A stretch of DNA of 64,000 nucleotides. Origin: Hormiphora californensis (taxonomy: Eukaryota; Ctenophora; Tentaculata; Cydippida; Pleurobrachiidae). This document shows positions 1-10,288 of this stretch, in pieces (position 1 is the stretch's first letter; each line of letters begins with the position of its first letter). The notes beneath the pieces are model-generated. The model was not told the DNA's origin. It did no database searches and saw only the letters and a program-made list of their open reading frames with translations. The stretch covers positions 4,356,553 through 4,420,552 of the forward strand of contig CM035361.1 of NCBI GenBank assembly GCA_020137815.1. Direction: 5' to 3'. The position numbers and the translations under genes were made by a program.

Positions 1-145
1 TAGGACCTCAGAACTCCAAACTCTCTTAGAATCATCATGTTATACTGTCTCTATAATCCAAACTCGGAAAATGGTGAATTGAGCGCTCATCTGACAAGTT
101 TCCTTTCCTCTTGTACCGTTGAATGTCTATTATCTGCTGTTTTCT

Positions 146-177
<32 letters not shown>

Positions 178-263
178 CTGTCTGGCGCCGCTGACCCCAT
201 CTGAGCGCTGCACTGCAGTAGGGGTCTGTCACTGCATCAGACAAACAGTTACTTTCATATTGG

Positions 264-1204
264 CTAAGATGCCACTGGCATTGATGTCACATTACTTGCC
301 TCTATGACAGACACTTTGTTATGACGAAACTTACTACAGATCATAGACTTCAGTTGCAGTAGGCAACCTATCACCTGCTTTCTCAGGATGACCAGTGGAT
401 TTAGAGCCGCGTTAACCACAGTTAAAATGTTCATAATGAACTCAGCGCTATGATAGTTAATAAAACTTTTCATCAACGACTTATAGTTATATAGGTATAG
501 GTAGTGGTACGTATTATAAATTAGTAATCCCAACGCCACCAAGCCACTAATATTGGTGATGAGGAACACAGCACCCAGTAGAACAACTGTAACGGCAGCG
601 TTCCTGCGTTGCTGATCTCTTTCTGTTGCGACGTCTGTTTTTCGGTTGAGTAGGATGCCTGTCCAAACTGTTAGCACAAGGTTAACAAGTATTACTACAA
701 TTGTAAAACTACAATTAATTAGTAAAACTATAAGTATTTCGTAGAAACCACATATGCATCATGTGTCGCAAAGATAATCCCTAATTGTGGGATTGTTCCC
801 GTAGCCAACAGCATAGTAGAGATTGACCAGAATAACATCTTGTTTATTTGGTAAAAGGGCCGGGACATAACCAAAAGTCGAGCACCCCCAATAATACAAG
901 TCCAAAGTGCAGAAGTCTGATTGGCAATGATGTTTATCAAAAACAGGGTCCATGGATCTGTAACTTCAGTGTACAGAGTTCCGGTAACACAAACACTGAG
1001 ATCAATACAGTTTAAAACCATGTAGAGTTGCCTCGGGAACCCTTTTCTTCTAAAGTTGTAGTACAGGGAGTACACGTTGCTTAGGATACCAGCCGTTCCT
1101 ATAGCAACCACGGACCATGCTTGAGCTTGAGATTGTTCCATGTCTAACTGGTGTATAAAAATAAGAAGTAGGAGCTGAGCAATTACATAGTGGAAGTCTT
1201 TCAA
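264..1204 (-). CDS. Rhodopsin-type (class A) seven-transmembrane receptor, frameshifted
   Basis: The two halves of a GPCR lie in different frames. The 5' half (1204 down to 728) holds TM1 with the conserved Asn in GILSNVYSLYYNF, TM2 with an Asp in LNCIDLSV, and TM3 ending ARLLVMSRPFY in place of the DRY motif. TM4 is MLFWSISTMLLATGTIPQLG. The 3' half (about 750 down to 264) holds TM5 (EILIVLLINCSFTIVVILV), TM6 (VVLLGAVFLITNISGLVALG) and TM7 with NAALNPLVI, an NPxxY-like motif. The TM5 reading frame opens upstream of the first Met-like codon at 677, so the frames overlap in extracellular loop 2 near 730-775, where a single-base shift would join them. The ligand cannot be predicted. It may be a young pseudogene or a gene with an assembly indel. 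The family call is firm; intactness is not. Confidence 0.65.
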
Positions 1205-1537
1205 GGACCATAAGCAAATCTAAGACTACCTTGCAGTAAATTGATCATGTCTCTAGAATGCAGAAATAAAAAAGACGATACATAATTTGCAAAAGTTTCT
1301 GAAGATTTCCTAGAAAATTAGGGCTAACTATAAGGTCATTATAGCTATAGTGGTTACTAAGCAGAGCTATTCCGAATCAGCTTTTCGAAATATTTTAGCT
1401 GTCATATTTGGGTATGGGAACCAACCAGCTAGGCCAAAATTTCAAAATTTAGACCTCTCATTTTCTTTTGCATCATAAAATTACTAATAGTAATATAATA
1501 GTAAAGTCGATTAGCTCACCTCCTATGATTTCTGGTA

Positions 1538-1687
1538 AGCGGTAAAGGTTGACCCGTTTCCTGAGAATTTTAAACGGTTTTGGCCATAACTCAGCCATTT
1601 CTTAACCATGATAGGGTCAAGAAATGGCTGCGTTATGGCCAAAACTGTTTAAAATTCTCAGCAAACGGGTCAACCTTTACCGCTTAG
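1538..1687. repeat. Near-perfect inverted repeat (hairpin), about 67-bp arms
   Basis: The left arm at 1538-1603 (starts TAAGCGGTAAAGGTTGACCC) is matched in reverse complement by 1619-1687, with a ~15-bp loop. It lies between the GPCR and the transporter gene. No coding capacity and no other copy is seen in the window. The rest of 1205-2189 shows nothing recognisable. Confidence 0.85.
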
Positions 1688-2189
1688 TCGCTTACCATGA
1701 TTTCTGTGAAACTTTTCCCATGGGCCATGGCATATGGGACCTTAAAAGTGGTAAATATGGCTGTTTGGTTAAAGTCTTGAAAACTTTAAACTTTCGGTTC
1801 GATAATTATCGCTAATTTAATTTACTCTGGTTGTATTGTACTGGCAGTATTTTCTCTGTTTAAAGTAAAACTCATGAATTTGTTTTTATATAAAGTTTAA
1901 AAATTGCTATAGCATATGAACTCAGAAAGAAACTGATAAAATATAGCATGCTGTACTAAAGCACATGAAAAGAGATACAATGAACTGCGGCTTTAGATAT
2001 AAGTATAAAACTATATTGTATTGCCCGGAAACGTGAATCATCAGTAAACAGTTGATAGTTTTGTGCTCGTTTAATTGTGGACTGTGGTAAACGAACTTCA
2101 TACACTCGAGTTTTGTGAAATTTCCCTGGGATATAGACTTAAAATTGTGTGGTTAGGTAGATCATGTTGCGATCAAACCACACATCGCG

Positions 2190-2282
2190 TTAATATCCGA
2201 GAAGCGGAGTTTCCTCGTTCGACAGTTTAGCACTCTCCTTCATTCTTACAACCCTCCAACAGTACACAATTGAAAATGTTGA
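2190..2282 (-). CDS. SLC18B1-like last coding exon with stop
   Basis: After an acceptor TTCTTTTCAG, 30 codons end in EETPLLGY and TAA. The exon is phase 0 and matches the phase-0 donor of the previous exon. The acidic-dileucine end resembles the TEEERTTLLP tail of mammalian SLC18B1 and is a typical endosomal or vesicular sorting signal (family inference). Confidence 0.75.
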   Translation of the reverse strand, partial: STFSIVYCWRVVRMKESAKLSNEETPLLGY

Positions 2283-5200
2283 CTGAAAAGAAAGAATATT
2301 ACCCACCAACAACCAAGATAAAGTAAAGAAAAGCTAAGAGTGGGGGATTATATTATCCGCTAAAAGTTGATATTAAATTCAGACTAGTGCAGTATACCTC
2401 CAGAAGGAAAATAATTCCCAATATGCCAGTTGAGAGCTCAAATGGTGCGTAAAGTGACACAATGCCAGCCGAGAAGGATCCAATTACCGCTCCGAGTGGG
2501 AAGCAGGAACAGTAGAGCGAGACGATTGTATTGCTAGCAGAGATAGACATGTGGCCTCCGTTACGGACCTGCAAAGAGAATTACAGTACGGTGCTTGTTA
2601 TAGTGCAGAGATACGGTAATGGCGTGGACTTAGCGTAACGCGCGAGATCCTTTGTCAAAAAGCTTTTAGGGTAAACCGGGGCAATTCGAACAACCGGGGC
2701 AATTCGAACATAGTACTGCCCGTCTCTCACCTAGTTAAGCTATCATCATGACGTCATCCTATCTCCAGAAGAAAACTGCTCGTTCGAGCCTGCCCGTTAC
2801 CACTAAATAGGCTCTAGATCCGGTTTAAGTTGGTCAATTTCCGATTTGAAAAAACCAGCTGAAAGCTAATAATATCAGCTTTCAGATGGTATAAAAATTA
2901 TTTAAATATTCGCATGTTTTCATTCCAAATTCTGGTAAATTAAGATTACCGGGGCAATTCGAACAACCGGGGCAATTCGAACATGGGCAATTTGGTTAAC
3001 TCCCGGGCCAATGATGTGCAGTTCTTTGTACCACGTGATCACGCGTGATACCGGGGCAATTCGAACAAGAACGACCAGCGTGTAGATTGCGTGTAGATTA
3101 CATTGTTCGAATTGCCCCCACCTCTAACAACACCAGGCGGGAATCTTCTTCTGGTGTTGTGAGGACGTTCACGTGACTCCCACGTGACGAAATAAAGCAC
3201 TCCTATTGGTGTTGTCCGAATTGCCCCGGTACCATTTTTTCCGACCAAAATTTTTAAATTTGTTCTTTAGTTAAGTAAATGATGGTCCCTAGAGTTGAAA
3301 TTTATCTTATTTGAAAGATAAAATGATGAACTTTAATCATAGCACTGGCAAGTGCCCCGGGCCCAAAAGGGGGGTGTGGGGGCACAGCCCCCACCATAAA
3401 CGGGGGTGTGGGGGCAGAGCCCCCACCTTAGAAATACCCTCTAACTCAAAAAACAAAAGAGAGAGCACACGCAACACTTCTACACACAAGCGCGTGAAAA
3501 CCTGCCAGTGCTACTATATACCATTGCAGATTTCGAGGTTTTTGATGCTTTAAAAAAGCATGTTCCAGATGAAGTAGAGAGCTGAAATTTTGTACTCTGA
3601 GTGCCCTCATATAGGAGAAGAGGCATGCAAATTTTCAGAACGATCGGATATAAGGTAAAAATTTGCCAGAGGGGTCCCAAAATGCAAAAATGTAAAGGAG
3701 GGGAGGGGGAGGGGGAGGACGCTTTTTTATCTTTGAGTGTTCTCCTAAACCACAAATAGCAGAGACTTGCCGTTTGGAACAGTGGTTCCTTACATCATTG
3801 CGCTCGGTAATAGCTGTGTGAGAACTTCGAAATCGCCATAGTTCATTAATTATTCATTAATTAGTCATTAAATATTCATTTTAACCATGGTTGCGATATG
3901 ACACGACTCGAAGGTCATAAAGACTTGAAACCGGTCTTAGTCGACGCGGAACGGTCGATTTATGGGGGGTCTTACTCGGGACAAAAATCTCTATCTCGCA
4001 CCGTTAAGCCGTTATTTGCATATTTATGCACCTATTCACGATTTTATGCATATTTTCAATATTTTCACTTCTGCTGGTCCTAGAACGTTTTCATGGACAT
4101 ATTTCGACGTAAAATAGTCGATTTATGGGGGGTCGTCCCCCGGACAAAAAGTCGTATCTCGCACCGTTTGGCCGTTATTTGCATATTTATGCACCGATTC
4201 ATGATTTTATGCATATTCTAAATATTTCCAGTTCGGCTGGTCTTAGAACGTTTTCATGGACATATTTCGACGCAAAATAATCGATTTATGGGGGGTCTTA
4301 CTCGGGACAAAAATCTCTATCTCGCACCGTTAAGCCGTTATTTGCATATTTATGCACCTATTCACGATTTTATGCATATTTTCAACATTTTCACTTCTGC
4401 TGGTCCTAGAACGTTTTCATGGACATATTTCGACGTAAAATAGTCGATTTATGGGGGGTCGTCCCCCGGACAAAAAATCGTATCTCGCACCGTTTAGCCG
4501 TTATTTGCATATTTATGAATTATTCAAATTCGAAATACGCAGAAATCAGGAAAAAAATGGCTTTTTCTATTTTACACCAAAAAGAACAGAAATTAAGTCC
4601 AAAAACCAATTAAATAAATTAGTTTGGATGCCCGGGCCCATGTGGTGTCACGGGGCACGGTGCACCAGAAGGATTGTCAACCCAAAGTTGAGCCCACAAA
4701 ACAAACTTTTGTTGGGGGTGACCCAGGAGGCCTTCCTGAACATCCCCACGGTGAGAAAAGTATATGTTATCGGGGAAAATTTTTGTCAAAATCGAAAAAA
4801 CTGGTTTTTGGTCCAAATTTGTGCATAACTTACTTGACTGCCGTTTGATGAAATATCTGATTGACATAAAATAAGTATACAAGACCTATTTTTGCACGAG
4901 GAATCGATTGCCGGTGGAGAGAAACCTCTAAAATGACCGGAAAATTGTCAAATATGGGAATTTTGTCATTTTTTTGAGGTTTTTGGCCCTTTAACCATTG
5001 AAAACGTTGAGATAGGAAGTTGGCAATAGCGCCAATCGTTAAAATGGTCATTTTTCTACGGGATCCCAAAATTTCATGTATATCCGATTCATGGTTAGAT
5101 TTTGGCAAACTATTGAGATGTGCTTACTGAAAAAAGGATAACTTGATTTTCTCGTTTTTTGCGATTTTTTAACTTTTGAAAGAATTCTGATTGAAATGGC

Positions 5201-6450
5201 CAATCAGGGCCATGCTAAAGTTGTTTATGGGACAATTTTCGACCAAAATCCAAGATTTCATGCAAATCCAATGACAGATCATTGATTTATAGAAAGTTGA
5301 AATAGGCAAAAAAGGCCAATTTTTACCATGAAAACAAAAATACACATTTTTTTCTTGTCAATTTACATCAACAACTGGTACCCTACCTATTTTTGCACGT
5401 AGAATCGATTGCCGGTGGAGTGGATCCTCTTAAATGATTGGAAAGCGGTCGAAATGTCATTTTTTGGAAGTTTTTGGACCTCCAAAAAATGGCATTTTGA
5501 CCGCTTTTCCAATCATTTAAGAGGATCCGCTCCATCGGCAATCAATTCTACGTGCAAAAATAGGTAGGGTACCAGTTGTTGATGTAAATTGACAAGAAAA
5601 AAATGTGTATTTTTGTTTTCATGGTAAAAATTGGCCTTTTTTGCCTATTTCAACTTTCTATAAATCAATGATCTGTCATTGGATTTGCATGAAATCTTGG
5701 ATTTTGGTCGAAAATTGTCCCATAAACAACTTTAGCATGGCCCTGATTGGCCATTTCAATCAGAATTCTTTCAAAAGTTAAAAAATCGCAAAAAACGAGA
5801 AAATCAAGTTATCCTTTTTTCAGTAAGCACATCTCAATAGTTTGCCAAAATCTAACCATGAATCGGATATACATGAAATTTTGGGATCCCGTAGAAAAAT
5901 GACCATTTTAACGATTGGCGCTATTGCCAACTTCCTATCTCAACGTTTTCAATGGTTAAAGGGCCAAAAACCTCAAAAAAATGACAAAATTCCCATATTT
6001 GACAATTTTCCGGTCATTTTAGAGGTTTCTCTCCACCGGCAATCGATTCCTCGTGCAAAAATAGGTCTTGTATACTTATTTTATGTCAATCAGATATTTC
6101 ATCAAACGGCAGTCAAGTAAGTTATGCACAAATTTGGACCAAAAACCAGTTTTTTCGATTTTGACAAAAATTTTCCCCGATAACATATACTTTTCTCACC
6201 GTGGGGATGTTCAGGAAGGCCTCCTGGGTCACCCCCAACAAAAGTTTGTTTTGTGGGCTCAACTTTGGGTTGACAATCCTTCTGGTGCACCGTGGGGGGT
6301 AACACCTTTAGGCTACTGTCATAAATGATGGATATCGGGAGAGATAAAGACAAAGGAAATTAGGATAGAAAGAGTGCGATATAATCAAGAAAGACGAAGA
6401 GATAAATAAGAGGAGAGAGAAAAAAAGAGAGGTATAGTGAAAGAAACAGT

Positions 6451-6536
<86 letters not shown>

Positions 6537-9500
6537 GAGAGAGAGAGAGAGAAATAGTGTGCGAGAGAGAGTGAGAGAGGGACTGAGAGAGATAGATAGA
6601 GATAGACAGATTGAAGGATAACAATTAACAATTAACGAGATATGCCGTTAATTATGGCAGTAGCCTAAAGGTGTTACCCCCGTGACACCACATGGGCCCG
6701 GGCATCCAAACTAATTTATTTAATTGGTTTTTGGACTTAATCCTATATAATTTTTTTCATTGTATCTTTTTTTAAATGGGAGTGAGAACCGATTAAGTAA
6801 AAAGTTAACCATTTTGCCCCGGTTTACCCTAAAAAATGCATACCTTGTACACTTCAATCATTATTAGAAGAATCGGAGTACATCCCATGGGCACAAAGAA
6901 TCCAAGGAGAGCCAAAACCAGGAGGAGTTGCAGCTTGGATGTGGCGATCTGAACAGGAATAAGATAATATTAGCTCACTGTGAATAAGTGAAAACAGTCG
7001 TGTCTGAACCTCAGATTCAGGCCACGGCTATTTTCCACTGAGACCTGAGATCTCAGGTTTCAGTGACGGCTTTTTCCTTAAATCTCAGTGAATTGCCGTC
7101 ACTGAAACATGAGATCTCAGGTCTCAATGGAAAATAATTGTATTTGTATATTGTATATTATACAATATGTGATAATATAATGTGTGTGATATATCTTACC
7201 CCAAAGAAAGGTAGGGGTCCGATGAACATGTAGAGGAAGGGAAGAATCACAGCAGAGAAGACAACGAAGAAATATGGATTAAATCTATCAATTAGCCAAC
7301 CTGTATAAAATAAAATATCAGCAGATTACGGCCGGGCCCCGAAAGAAATACCCAAATAGATCGCCCGAAATATCTATTTGCGAAACGTACTGCGCATATG
7401 AATCTTTCGGGCGATCTATATTCGGGCTCACCTTTCGAGCCCCCCGTAATCCCCCGTAATCCCCCGTGTGTGTGTGTGGCTCTAGGTTATATAGGTTATA
7501 TAGGTTATATAGGCTGTATATTTTTCCTCGCTGATCTACCATGTGGTTACTGATTATTAACACTGCATTTCTTACCGAGAGGGGGTGCGCTGATAATGAT
7601 TGTACTAGTGTTTACTAGTAGTGCTATCCCTGTCCACACTATGTCTTCACCAAGTGCTCTCTCTGGTAATATAGTAATTAGCTGTATATATTAGATTATT
7701 ATATTATGAGAATCTAGATGCAGTAGCTGTCACCTATAGTTGCTGGTCACCTATAGTTGCAGTAGGTCACCTATAGTAGGTCACCTATAGTAGGTCACCT
7801 ATACTAGGTCACCTATAGTAGGTCACCTATACTAGGTCACCTATAGTAGGTCACCTATACTAGGTCACCTATAGTAGGTCACCTATAGTTGCAGTAGGTC
7901 ACCTATATAGTAGGTCACCTATAGTTGCAGTAGGTCACCTATAGTAGGTCACCTATAGTTGCAGTAGGTCACCTATATAGTAGGTCACCTATAGTTGCAG
8001 TAGGTCACCTATACTAGGTCACCTATAGTAGGTCACCTATACTAGGTCACCTATAGTAGGTCACCTATAGTTGCAGTAGGTCACCTATAGTTGCAGTAGG
8101 TCACCTATAGTTGCAGTAGGTCACCTATATAGTAGGTCACCTATAGTTGCAGTAGGTCACCTATATAGTAGGTCACCTATAGTTGCAGTAGGTCACCTAT
8201 ATAGTAGGTCACCTATAGTTGCAGTAGGTCACCTATATAGTAGGTCACCTATAGTTGCAGTAGGTCACCTATATAGTAGGTCACCTATATAGTAGGTCAC
8301 CTATACTAGGTCACCTATAGTTGCAGTAGCTGTCACCTACCCACGAATGGTGCCATGGTTGGAAGATGGAAGTAGAGGAGAACTTGACAAGCAGCACAAT
8401 GCCAAGCAGCCAGAATTATCCAGGGATCTCTGTACACCTACAAACACGTGTAATATGAGGGCGCGATCACACCGAGATCTTCGAAAGAATTCTTTCGAAG
8501 CACCAAACCCAATCACACCAAATTGTTTCGTTTGGTTCTTGCGCGCTGATGGCTATTGTATGCTTTTCACTGTCGTCAGAGTCAAACAAGAATTATTATT
8601 GCATTATGTTTCATAATGCTGTGTTTCCCTGCCAACGAATACTCAAACCGATCACATTCACTGATAAGCGATCTGCGATGAGATCTCTGAGCGCCGCCCA
8701 CACTAGATGATACCGTGCAAGGTGATCTGATCGTCGCGACGCCAACGCCTAATTACAATGTTATGTGACACTAAGCTATGCATGGGAACTTCTCACGTTC
8801 CGTCAGTCACCATACTAACGAGCTGAGCTTTTAAAGTGCGTTTCAAACGACTTGACCTGAGATTCCTGGAAATTCAGGATTTCTCCTTTGTAAATACACG
8901 CGCAATGCGCCAAATTCCAAGAATTACGGGTCAAGAAGGAACCATAATAAAGTTCAAGAGCGCACCCCATCCAAGAGCGCACCACCTCCAGAAGACACCA
9001 CTTCAAGAGCGCACCACATCAAAGAGAGCTCCCCATCCAGAAGATACCGCGCGCAGGGGACACCACGCGCAGAAGAGACCGCACGTGCAAATACAACGCC
9101 GCGCTGGTCTCTTCTGCGCGTGGTGTCCCCTGCGCGTGGTATCTTCTGGATGGGGAGCTCTCTTTGATGTGGTGCGCTCTTGAAGTGGTGTCTTCTGGAG
9201 GTGGTGCGCTCTTGGATGTGGTCTCTTTTGGGTGTGGTGCGCTCTCAGGTGTGGTCTCTCTTCGATCGGGTGCGCTCTTGGGTGCTCTTGGAGGCTCTTG
9301 AACTTTATTATGGTTCCTTAAAGTCCATTTTTTTTCAACTGTTCACCCAAAAACTGAAATTTAATAAAAATTAGAATTTGGGTGGCGCGCGCTATACGTT
9401 AACATGTGATAAACGCGCAAAACAATTCCGCGCACGACTTTGGGGGGTGAACAGTTGAAAAAAAATGGAGTATAGTCGCTTGAAACGGACTTTAATTTCT

Positions 9501-10288
9501 AGTGGAAGCTCTTACGGTATTCCCACGACCGTGGGAAAAGAGAGATAGATAGAAATACTAAGAGAGAGAAATTTCTCTCTCTTAGTATTTCTATCTATCT
9601 CTCTTTTCCCACGGTCGTGGGAATACCGTAAGAGCTTCCACTATTCGATCAGATTGATTAAGAAGTTAAATCCATTCGAGCGCTAGTAGCGGCGCCATGC
9701 TGTAACGCGCGAGGTGTGAGACCAACAACGCTGCATTGAGAGCGCCGCGCGCAGCAAATTTTGAGCGCGCGCCACCACAATCCGTAGTGAAATAACTTTG
9801 CGGACGAACTTTTCAAAATTGTCAGCATCGCGGTTGTCAGGCTGCTGCCGTGACACACGCGATTTTGACCACGCTCGAGTTACTATTTCAAATCCGAGAT
9901 TTCTAAACCCTTTATGATCTTTTTAGCACACGTGCTAAAACGATCATCCGGGTGGATGCCCTTCGGGCATCCACCCGGGCAGGGAAAAAATGACGATAGA
10001 CATACGTGCGCAAGAACCAAACGAAACAATTTGGTGTGATTGAGTTTGGTGCTTCGAAAGAATTCTTTCGAAGATCTCGGTGTGATCGCGCCCTGGTGAT
10101 GATATCGTGTGTTTCAGGGTTACCTACAGATCAGGGGAAGCACAAGGAACTAGACATATAATATATGGAGTCCATATATCACATATAATGGTATCGAAAG
10201 ATGTACCTTTTTGGCATCATTTTCCTCCGGGGTGTTAATGTGAACGTCTCCAGCAGTTTCCACAAGCCCCCCCAGGGCCCATTCGTCC
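2190..10288 (-). CDS. SLC18B1-like: SLC18B1-like major facilitator transporter, C-terminal half (eight exons)
   Basis: The predicted product is a 12-TM MFS transporter of the SLC18B1 (vesicular polyamine transporter) type. Exons in transcript order on the minus strand: 10288-10207, 8437-8341, 7662-7576, 7300-7200, 6948-6844, 2568-2398, 2282-2190. The junctions from 10207 onward keep one frame and use GT/AG sites. Together they encode the cytoplasmic loop and the last six TM segments. Family landmarks are an A-like motif PPLGWLIDRF, YMFIGPLPFF (compare YMLLGPVPIL in the human protein), a P-rich TM, the TM11 stretch CFPLGAVIGSFSAGI, and a C-terminal dileucine-type tail EETPLLGY. The N-terminal half should lie upstream, beyond the 74-bp array, and is not visible. 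The introns are filled with mobile elements. The substrate is inferred from the family only. Confidence 0.85.
2398..2568 (-). CDS. SLC18B1-like exon (TM11-TM12)
   Basis: 57 codons, phase 0-0, from CTTTGCAG to the donor GAG|GTATAC. It encodes GGHMSISASNTIVSLYCSCF, followed by PLGAVIGSFSAGI and a final hydrophobic segment ending FLLE. This is the conserved glycine-rich TM11 region of the family. Confidence 0.8.
3345..3760. repeat. Insertion-like block with short GTGGGGGC duplications
   Basis: This block interrupts the parent TIR element after the shared segment ending near 3340, by comparison with 47680-47745. It holds two near-copies of a C/G-rich motif (GTGTGGGGGCACAGCCCCCA at ~3377 and its relative at ~3409) and a G/A-rich tract near 3700. 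Its ends are not defined. No gene is seen. Confidence 0.4.
3953..4520. repeat. Tandem repeat, ~164-bp unit with alternating A/B variants (~328-bp higher order)
   Basis: About three and a half units, each starting near GTCGATTTATGGGGGGTC and including GCCGTTATTTGCATATTTATG and CATGGACATATTTCGACG. Variants at 3953 and 4281 share CTTACTCGGGACAAAAATC; those at 4119 and 4446 share GTCGTCCCCCGGACAAAAA. The unit is therefore a dimer. Confidence 0.85.
4592..6741. mobile_element. Large foldback element with ~870-bp inverted arms
   Basis: The left arm runs from 4592 (ATTAAGTCCAAAAACCAATT) to about 5480; the right arm mirrors it from about 5490 to 6741, ending AATTGGTTTTTGGACTTAAT. The two arms are almost identical, so the same apparent ORF of 92 codons appears on both; this is symmetry, not two genes. 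The right arm is split by a smaller element at 6295-6680. The whole sits inside the TIR element at 2667-6831. Confidence 0.9.
6295..6680. mobile_element. Nested TIR element carrying a GA microsatellite
   Basis: The ends are perfect or near-perfect inverted repeats: GGGGTAACACCTTTAGGCTA on the left and TAGCCTAAAGGTGTTACCCC on the right, each extending through CTGTCATAA/TTATGGCAG. It lies in one arm of the foldback and is absent from the other arm at the equivalent site (~4660), which serves as the empty site. The interior is mainly (GA)n at 6453-6552. No ORF. Confidence 0.85.
6844..6948 (-). CDS. SLC18B1-like exon (TM9-TM10)
   Basis: 35 codons, phase 0-0, between TTCAG and AAG|GTATGC. It encodes a long hydrophobic stretch, SKLQLLLVLALLGFFVPMGC, then TPILLIMIEVYK. 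It aligns with the SLC18B1 segment SQLWLLVLILVVSGLSAGMS. Confidence 0.8.
7031..7134. repeat. Short inverted repeat
   Basis: TTTTCCACTGAGACCTGAGA at 7031 and its continuation to ~7069 are mirrored at 7096-7134 (CCGTCACTGAAAC...). Arms are ~39 bp with a few mismatches. Intronic, non-coding. Confidence 0.75.
7200..7300 (-). CDS. SLC18B1-like exon (loop 8-9 and TM9)
   Basis: 101 bp. The acceptor TATACAG is followed by GT TGG, completing a Gly from the previous exon. It encodes WLIDRFNPYFF, then a hydrophobic stretch ending YMFIGPLPFFG, with the donor GGG|GTAAGA. The motif G-W-L-I-D-R is the MFS A-like loop. Confidence 0.85.
7576..7662 (-). CDS. SLC18B1-like exon (TM7-TM8)
   Basis: 87 bp from acceptor TATTACCAG to donor CTCG|GTAAGA. 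It encodes ERALGEDIVWTGIALLVNTS and then TIIISAPPLG. It joins the preceding exon as GTG G|AG AGA and the following one as CTC G|GT TGG, so the frame is continuous. Confidence 0.8.
7720..8335. repeat. Minisatellite of AGGTCACCTATAGT units
   Basis: About forty copies of a 14-bp core AGGTCACCTATAGT or AGGTCACCTATACT, with expanded versions containing TTGCAGT (20 bp) or an extra TATAG. Every unit carries AGGTCA, the consensus nuclear-receptor half-site, mostly as direct repeats spaced 8 bp apart. It lies wholly inside a transporter intron. Confidence 0.95.
8341..8437 (-). CDS. SLC18B1-like exon (TM7 region)
   Basis: 97 bp from TTTGTAG to TGG|GTAGGT. It encodes VYRDPWIILAAWHCAACQVL and then LYFHLPTMAPFV, aligning with the SLC18B1 stretch that ends DPTLSLFV. 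The donor lies at the edge of the minisatellite. Confidence 0.75.
8955..9225. repeat. Inverted repeat of GAGCGCACCAC-type units
   Basis: The left half (GAGCGCACCACCTCCAGAAG and onward to ~9080) is mirrored on the right from ~9100. Each arm is itself made of short repeats alternating GAGCGCACC and AGAAGACACC. The ORFs crossing it are products of the symmetry. Confidence 0.8.
9501..9642. repeat. Almost perfect 142-bp palindrome
   Basis: AGTGGAAGCTCTTACGGTAT at 9501 is mirrored by ATACCGTAAGAGCTTCCACT ending at 9642, with the centre at GAAATTTC. There is essentially no loop, so it could extrude as a cruciform or fold as a hairpin RNA. Confidence 0.9.
10207..10288 (-). CDS. SLC18B1-like most 5' visible exon (cytoplasmic loop); 5' edge uncertain
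   Basis: The donor AAG|GTACAT is clear, and the frame into the next exon is kept (TPEENDAKK|VYRDPW). The acceptor used here, CCAGATAG|GGACG, lies in the first partial unit of the 74-bp array, so the 5' limit is a guess. The product reads LVETAGDVHINTPEENDAKK, a polar loop as expected between TM6 and TM7. Confidence 0.55.

Larger units (their letters stand above)
2667..6831. mobile_element. TIR foldback element TAGGGTAAACCGGGG..., carrying nested insertions
   Basis: The element opens TAGGGTAAACCGGGGCAATT and closes with the reverse complement TTGCCCCGGTTTACCCTA. The motif CCGGGGCAATTCGAAC recurs inside in both orientations (2690s, 2950s, 3050s, 3100s, 3220s). It is interrupted by a tandem repeat (3953-4520) and by a large foldback (4592-6741). 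An uninterrupted relative lies at 46913-47830. No transposase ORF is present. It fills nearly the whole intron between two transporter exons, ending 12 bp from the donor of the 6844-6948 exon. Confidence 0.8.
8458..10094. mobile_element. Long-TIR element (~90-bp TIRs) with nested hairpins
   Basis: The left end, AGGGCGCGATCACACCGAGA through ~8548, is matched in reverse complement by ~10006-10094. The TIR itself contains the palindrome CTTCGAAAGAATTCTTTCGAAG. Inside are a second element with ends near 8836 (GTGCGTTTCAAACGACTTG) and 9490 (AGTCGCTTGAAACGGAC), a large palindrome at 8955-9225, and another at 9501-9642. No transposase is seen and no target duplication could be assigned. Confidence 0.75.

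Noticed and set aside
4830-6120. Identical 92-codon ORFs on opposite strands
   Set aside because: They are the same sequence seen in the two arms of the foldback element; no homology or splice context supports coding.
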